NCBI RefSeq assembly: GCF_004005815.1
Contig: NZ_SACK01000003.1
Coordinates: 353,796-417,795 of the forward strand
DNA length: 64,000 bases
Direction of reading: 5' to 3'
Source: Mucilaginibacter limnophilus
Lineage (GTDB): Bacteria > Bacteroidota > Bacteroidia > Sphingobacteriales > Sphingobacteriaceae
This document shows, piece after piece, positions 60,372 to 64,000 of this stretch (position 1 is its first letter; each line of letters begins with the position of its first letter). The translations under genes were made by a program, and so were the position numbers. The notes beneath the pieces were generated by a model that had not been told where the DNA came from, searched no databases, and saw nothing but the letters and a program-made list of their open reading frames with translations.

Positions 60372-63341
60372 TTACCAGGGCAGCTTCTCATCCGTTTGCG
60401 GTGGCTGCGGATCAAGCTCATCCTTGGTTTGTATATAAAATACCTCTTTAGCTTCTTTAGGCACACCGGGCACAGCTTCCCAGGCTTCGGTTTTTGAGTT
60501 GTAGGTTTTCACCTCGACCTTTTTAATGATCTTGCCTTTTTTATCCTGGAATTCTTTCGGATTTAATACATAGCCGTAGTAACGGCAAAACGCCTTCATT
60601 TTGCCCAGGAAGTTTTGAGCGGATACTTTGCTGCCGTTGTAGCGTATGTAATCGGTATAGGCTACTTCACGTACAAAGAATGTATCAAGGCGCCCGCTCT
60701 CTTCGCTGAAATACACCAGCGCCCAATCGTGCAGGTTACCCATCACCGTAAGCAGCTGCCGTTTGTTGACGTTCTCCATTGCCGGCTTGATCTTCTCAGG
60801 CACACCAAGGTAAAAATGCAGGCAGTGCAGTATGGTGTTATACATGCGGCTCCAGTCTGACGGATCGAAGTCATCAAAGAATGATACGCCCAGGTCGTTC
60901 TTTGGATCGCGCTGTTCGTTGTAATCATCGTTCTCGCCCTTATCGTGGAAATAATCACTAAAAGCGGTATAGATCATCCGGCGGTTAGCACTCGGGCTGA
61001 TATCGCGCGGGGTATAGTTACTGGTGATAGCGAATTTCGGAGCGTTCTTAAACGGTATGGTGTACTGCTTTTTACCTTTCGGGTTAACCTTGATATCACC
61101 GGTGAAGTCGGTATAAAAGTTCTCGATCTTAAAAAACTCGTAAGCGTCATCAATCAGGATGTACTGATGATGCTCTGTAACACCCTCGTAAATGTGCGCG
61201 TCTTCATTGATCTTCGGGTTCCGGCCTTTGATGTAAAAGTTCTTTGGCAGCATGGCCCGCATCACCACATCGAACAATATAGACTTACCTGAACCGCCGT
61301 GGCTTTTACCGTCTTCATTGATCTTGTTATCCATAGCCCACACAAACCATCCTTTTTCACGAATCCGGTGACGGTGCATCAGAAAGCCAATGGCAAATAT
61401 TTTATTGATCAGGTGCTGCTTTTGCTCTTCAATTTCTTCGGGCAAAAGGTTTGGCCCGGCGATATCGATATGATGTTTCTTTTTGTACTCTTCAGCCTCA
61501 GCTGGCGCCAGGCGCTCTTCAAGTTCCTTACGCCAATGTACGCGGCTGGTTTGTACCAGGTACTTTAAAAAAAAGCAGTTCTTATCGTGGATCTCGATAT
61601 CATATTCGCCCAACTCGTCCCGCGTGATGGTGAACGGCGGCTTTTCATTTGTTTCCAGGCGGTTAGGCAAGCGGTACTCCGCCCAAATGAAGCGGTCAAT
61701 CTCTCCTGGTTTGTGTAGCTTAATTTGCGCTGCGCTTACTTCGGCAGTAATATTTGAAAAGAATACAAACTGCGATTCGCGGGTGTTGTCACAAAAATCT
61801 ATGTCCATCACATCCATATTGCTCAGCGAACCCTCGCTGAGCTGCGTGGTACGGTACATAGCGTTACGCAGATCTTTATCGTGCATCCGTTCCCGCAGGA
61901 AGCCGTGAACAAAGTTTTTCACATCGTTCGAATCAACCTCGGTAACCACGTTGCCTTGTTTCCGGATGTATATATAATCGGATGTTTTATCGCCGACACG
62001 TAACCGGCCAAAGCCATTTTTAGCAAGGAAGTTGTATGCCTGAACGTTGTCGAAATCATAATCCCAACCGGCAAGCACGCGGTCATCACCTCTGCCAATA
62101 TACCGGGCTTTGCGCTCCCAGAACCGGTATGGCAATGCCGAATCGAACTGCTTTTTAAAGCCTTTATAGTCGTAGTGATTAAGGTAGTCGCGCACATCCT
62201 TGCAAGGGTTCCCACGCGCGTCGCGGTGCTTCTTTAGCTCTTCAGGCAGCTCGATCGTGTATAGGTCGAGATATTTCATGGCGAGCTCGTGCGCTGCTCG
62301 TTTGCCGGTGTTGTCGATATCCGGCAACTGGTAAAGCTTTTTGCAGATGATCATCAGCTTATCGTACCGGTATTGCGGCAGGCCTGCGGTTTCACTGTTA
62401 AGCCAAATCACCTTGTAGCCGAGCAACGCGACGTTTATGGCATCAGATCCGCCTGAGCAGATAATGATCTCGTCGTGTTTGGGATCATTCTTGCCTGATT
62501 TCTCTTTCTTTTCGCCGGTGCGATCTTCGTCTTCAGCCGCTTCATTTTTCTGGGCCTCGATTGCGGCTTTCTTTTTTTTGTACTCATCATTTAGCTGCTC
62601 ATAGCCGTGAATAAAGTCTTTAGGCTTGGTACCCATGTAAAGGAAGCGCTTGCCTTTATCGGGATGCTTTGGCTGATAAAGCTTTTGGTGGCTTCCTTCG
62701 TCGATCAGATAGATGGGATACTGATCAGTGGCTGAGAACGTCATCTTCTTGCGGTTCTTTACAATAGAATAGCTTACCAGGGAATGCCACCGGTACCGGT
62801 TAAACGCACCGCGAATCTTTGCGTAGGCTTCTTTGTTAAGCTCGGCTTTTGATTTGTCAGCCGGCGGTTTGATTGTCCAGCCAACGTGATCAAGTACTTT
62901 CTTGCTGACAATGGTTTCAATGTCTACGTCCGTGAACTCTTTTCGAACGTCCCAACTCCAGGTACCCTCAGCATCATCCGGGCCGGCCGGCGCTTCGCTG
63001 TAGGTCGCGGTGATTGCTGAAGCAGGGCGATCTGTTGTAAGGTTAAACTTTGCGGCAAGTTCTTTCAGCGTGGCCACGTAGTCCAGGTTGCGCTCGAGCA
63101 TGTAGCACTGGACGGCGTTACGCGGCTGCTGATCACCGCCGAAGTCGGTAACGAGCCAGTTGCCATCATCAGCTTTTTTGAGGCTGGCCGAGGCTGTTTT
63201 TTCGTCATCCCTCAGTTTGAATTTGCGGCGCCTATCGGTGTCGCTTCCGAGAGCTTGCGGATACAGCTCAAGGATGATATCAAGGCCGCCATTTGTAGCG
63301 TTCAAAATATCCTGGGCCTCGATGTAGTTGTTAGATTGCAT
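60372..63341 (-). CDS. Primase-helicase fusion (degenerate primase, TOPRIM-like, SF3 helicase)
   Basis: 989 residues. N-terminus (about 40-110) corresponds to the CHC2 zinc primase domain but lacks the four Cys/His (KFKLRDDEKTASASLKKADDGNWLVTDFGGD). Then a TOPRIM-like stretch DEIIICSGGSDAINVALLGYKVIWLNSETAG with the glutamate of EGxxDA replaced, followed by LPDIDNTGKRAAHE. The C-terminal third is an SF3/D5-like ATPase: Walker A GGSGKS (about 682-687), Walker B ILIDDAYEF, sensor KFAITSNY. It unwinds DNA and may prime replication, though priming is doubtful. Mostly early-operon driver of phage DNA replication. Confidence 0.9.
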   Translation of the reverse strand: MQSNNYIEAQDILNATNGGLDIILELYPQALGSDTDRRRKFKLRDDEKTASASLKKADDGNWLVTDFGGDQQPRNAVQCYMLERNLDYVATLKELAAKFNLTTDRPASAITATYSEAPAGPDDAEGTWSWDVRKEFTDVDIETIVSKKVLDHVGWTIKPPADKSKAELNKEAYAKIRGAFNRYRWHSLVSYSIVKNRKKMTFSATDQYPIYLIDEGSHQKLYQPKHPDKGKRFLYMGTKPKDFIHGYEQLNDEYKKKKAAIEAQKNEAAEDEDRTGEKKEKSGKNDPKHDEIIICSGGSDAINVALLGYKVIWLNSETAGLPQYRYDKLMIICKKLYQLPDIDNTGKRAAHELAMKYLDLYTIELPEELKKHRDARGNPCKDVRDYLNHYDYKGFKKQFDSALPYRFWERKARYIGRGDDRVLAGWDYDFDNVQAYNFLAKNGFGRLRVGDKTSDYIYIRKQGNVVTEVDSNDVKNFVHGFLRERMHDKDLRNAMYRTTQLSEGSLSNMDVMDIDFCDNTRESQFVFFSNITAEVSAAQIKLHKPGEIDRFIWAEYRLPNRLETNEKPPFTITRDELGEYDIEIHDKNCFFLKYLVQTSRVHWRKELEERLAPAEAEEYKKKHHIDIAGPNLLPEEIEEQKQHLINKIFAIGFLMHRHRIREKGWFVWAMDNKINEDGKSHGGSGKSILFDVVMRAMLPKNFYIKGRNPKINEDAHIYEGVTEHHQYILIDDAYEFFKIENFYTDFTGDIKVNPKGKKQYTIPFKNAPKFAITSNYTPRDISPSANRRMIYTAFSDYFHDKGENDDYNEQRDPKNDLGVSFFDDFDPSDWSRMYNTILHCLHFYLGVPEKIKPAMENVNKRQLLTVMGNLHDWALVYFSEESGRLDTFFVREVAYTDYIRYNGSKVSAQNFLGKMKAFCRYYGYVLNPKEFQDKKGKIIKKVEVKTYNSKTEAWEAVPGVPKEAKEVFYIQTKDELDPQPPQTDEKLPW

Positions 63342-63360
63342 TTAGCGGGTTTATATAGTT

Positions 63361-63555
63361 TTAGTTATTAGGCGAGGGTAATGCAGGCGACTCAGCGTTT
63401 TCCTGCTTAAGGTCGTTTGTTAGCTTGCTGATGCGATTAGCAAAGCGAGGGCTTTGCAATAGCAGGTCAAGCTCAAACAGTTCCATATCTGTACACGCTT
63501 TTAAAAAGCGCTCAGGCGTGATATCAATTTCGTGGTTGGCGGTGATTTTAGGCAT
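63361..63555 (-). CDS. Small helical phage protein
   Basis: 64 residues, acidic/helical (ITPERFLKACTDMELFELDLLLQSPRFANRISKLTNDLKQEN). No domain. 19 bp before the primase-helicase start. Probably part of the early operon; possible DNA-binding helix pair. Confidence moderate. Confidence 0.6.
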   Translation of the reverse strand: MPKITANHEIDITPERFLKACTDMELFELDLLLQSPRFANRISKLTNDLKQENAESPALPSPNN

Positions 63556-63560
63556 AGCAG

Positions 63561-63689
63561 TTATATTTTAAACCACTTCATACTATATGGTACTCTCATT
63601 TCTTTGTGTGGGCAATAGGCGCAGCGCCTGAAGTATCGGCGTACATCGGTCCAGCTATGCAGGCCGATCAAGCAAAGCAGCTTTCTCAT
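63561..63689 (-). CDS. 42-residue DUF1660-like small protein
   Basis: MRKLLCLIGLHSWTDVRRY, then FRRCAYCPHKE, resembling short phage proteins with a CxxC pair after a GLHxW motif (DUF1660-like). ATG at 63689, stop at 63561-63563. Overlaps the next upstream small gene by 35 bp in another frame. Function unknown. Confidence 0.45.
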   Translation of the reverse strand: MRKLLCLIGLHSWTDVRRYFRRCAYCPHKEMRVPYSMKWFKI

Positions 63690-63816
63690 TTTGCGTCTTT
63701 TTAAACTGATGATAGTGGCGTTTGCGGCGCATGTTGTCCTGAGCCTTCATGATGCTGCCAAAAAGGGCAAATAAGCCGGCAACGGTAAAAACGATGATCA
63801 CATGTTTGATTTCCAT
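63655..63816 (-). CDS. 53-residue single-pass membrane protein
   Basis: Starts MEIKHVIIVFTVAGLFALFG, a membrane helix, followed by a basic tail (NMRRKRHYHQFKK). Too short for homology by eye. In the early region of the prophage, overlapping the 42-residue gene. Possible small membrane-active protein. Confidence 0.45.
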   Translation of the reverse strand: MEIKHVIIVFTVAGLFALFGSIMKAQDNMRRKRHYHQFKKTQNEKAALLDRPA

Positions 63817-63945
63817 TTCGATTTACAATTAGCGTTTAATAAATGCCGGATTGCATCGCGCGCACCGGCATTCAACCTAAGTGATATGATTCAAGAAACA
63901 CCCAGGCTTATAAAAATGTCTTCTCTATAAAAAAGGAGGACATTT

Positions 63946-64000
63946 ATGAAAGAACAGAACAGTGCAGATGTAAACATTATCCCGCAACTTGATAAAGCAT
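63946..64000 (+). CDS. Start of a plus-strand gene (truncated by window end)
   Basis: ATG 63946 is preceded by AGGAGG at 63934-63939, a real Shine-Dalgarno, unusual in this sequence. The first 18 residues read MKEQNSADVNIIPQLDKA; no family can be told. Divergent from the small early genes, so it may be a repressor, excisionase or other lysogeny gene. Confidence 0.55.
   Translation, partial: MKEQNSADVNIIPQLDKA

Larger units (their letters stand above)
27404..64000. mobile_element. Integrated tailed-phage prophage (siphovirus-like), right end outside window
   Basis: Integrase next to tRNA-Leu, then a nearly unbroken minus-strand series of phage genes: lipoproteins, tape measure, tail proteins, lysis genes, portal, terminase, capsid, protease and replication genes. 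A plus-strand gene begins at 63946 and runs off the edge. The tape-measure gene and absence of sheath-like or Mu transposase genes suggest a temperate siphovirus. All core genes look intact, so it may be inducible. Confidence 0.93.

Noticed and set aside
27404..64000. Mu-like or transposable phage
   Set aside because: No MuA/MuB-type transposase or Mu head genes are present in the window; integrase next to tRNA points to site-specific integration.

Overview
The window joins two different pieces of DNA. Positions 1 to about 27.4 kb are chromosome of a Bacteroidota bacterium, most likely a Sphingobacteriaceae member (Mucilaginibacter/Pedobacter-like). The basis is a Sphingobacterium-type serine palmitoyltransferase, DUF5686, DUF4412 and GtrA proteins, Bacteroidota-type -7 boxes (TAnnTTTG) and few Shine-Dalgarno sites. 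From the tRNA-Leu gene at 27.3 kb to the right edge the sequence is one tailed-phage prophage (at least 36.6 kb). Its right end and second attachment site lie outside the window.

Chromosomal part. 0-2.6 kb: the 3' end of a secreted DUF4412 protein and an LtaS-like membrane sulfatase/phosphoglycerol transferase, followed by an 88-bp palindromic repeat. 2.7-6.0 kb (minus): a tightly packed set of CDF metal transporter, Nudix hydrolase, bioA and a ferritin-like protein. 6.1-7.9 kb: an aminotransferase convergent with a small outer-membrane barrel protein. 8.3-14.0 kb (minus): a complete RND efflux operon (TolC, adaptor, pump). 14.4-24.8 kb (plus): a sphingolipid and inositol-lipid locus with serine palmitoyltransferase, a GNAT-fold candidate ceramide synthase, an NAD-dependent candidate ceramide reductase, myo-inositol-phosphate synthase, GtrA, DUF5686, CDP-alcohol phosphatidyltransferase, a fatty-acid/ceramide hydroxylase and a PAP2-type candidate inositol-phosphorylceramide synthase. 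25-27.3 kb: a TPR-like secreted protein, a CAP-domain protein, a small hypothetical and hscB.

Prophage. The tyrosine integrase sits 120 bp downstream of tRNA-Leu(CAA). Almost all other genes run on the minus strand towards it. Read in transcription order (right to left) they are: small early genes, a TOPRIM/SF3 primase-helicase, several small proteins including a J-domain protein, and a 474-bp non-coding region with seven TTATTAAC repeats that looks like an origin. Then come the protease-scaffold, capsid and probable tail-tube genes, two terminase genes, connector and portal genes, a putative lysis cassette, tail genes, tape measure and two small lipoproteins. The head module is in an unusual order, with protease and capsid ahead of terminase and portal.

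Two things stand out in the prophage. First, a 15-bp motif (TGTCCTTTAATACAA on the minus strand) occurs 24-28 bp before the start codon of five late genes, again in a sixth leader, and once in degenerate form. It is a strong candidate for a phage-specific late promoter. Second, several AT-rich genes, mostly on the opposite strand, interrupt the late operon: two adjacent membrane-anchored proteins, a separate multi-pass membrane protein, an orphan HicB-like protein and an ApeA-like HEPN protein. They look like lysogenic cargo (morons) with possible exclusion or defence roles. A 29-bp element shared by two distant spacers lies just 3' of two of the accessory genes.
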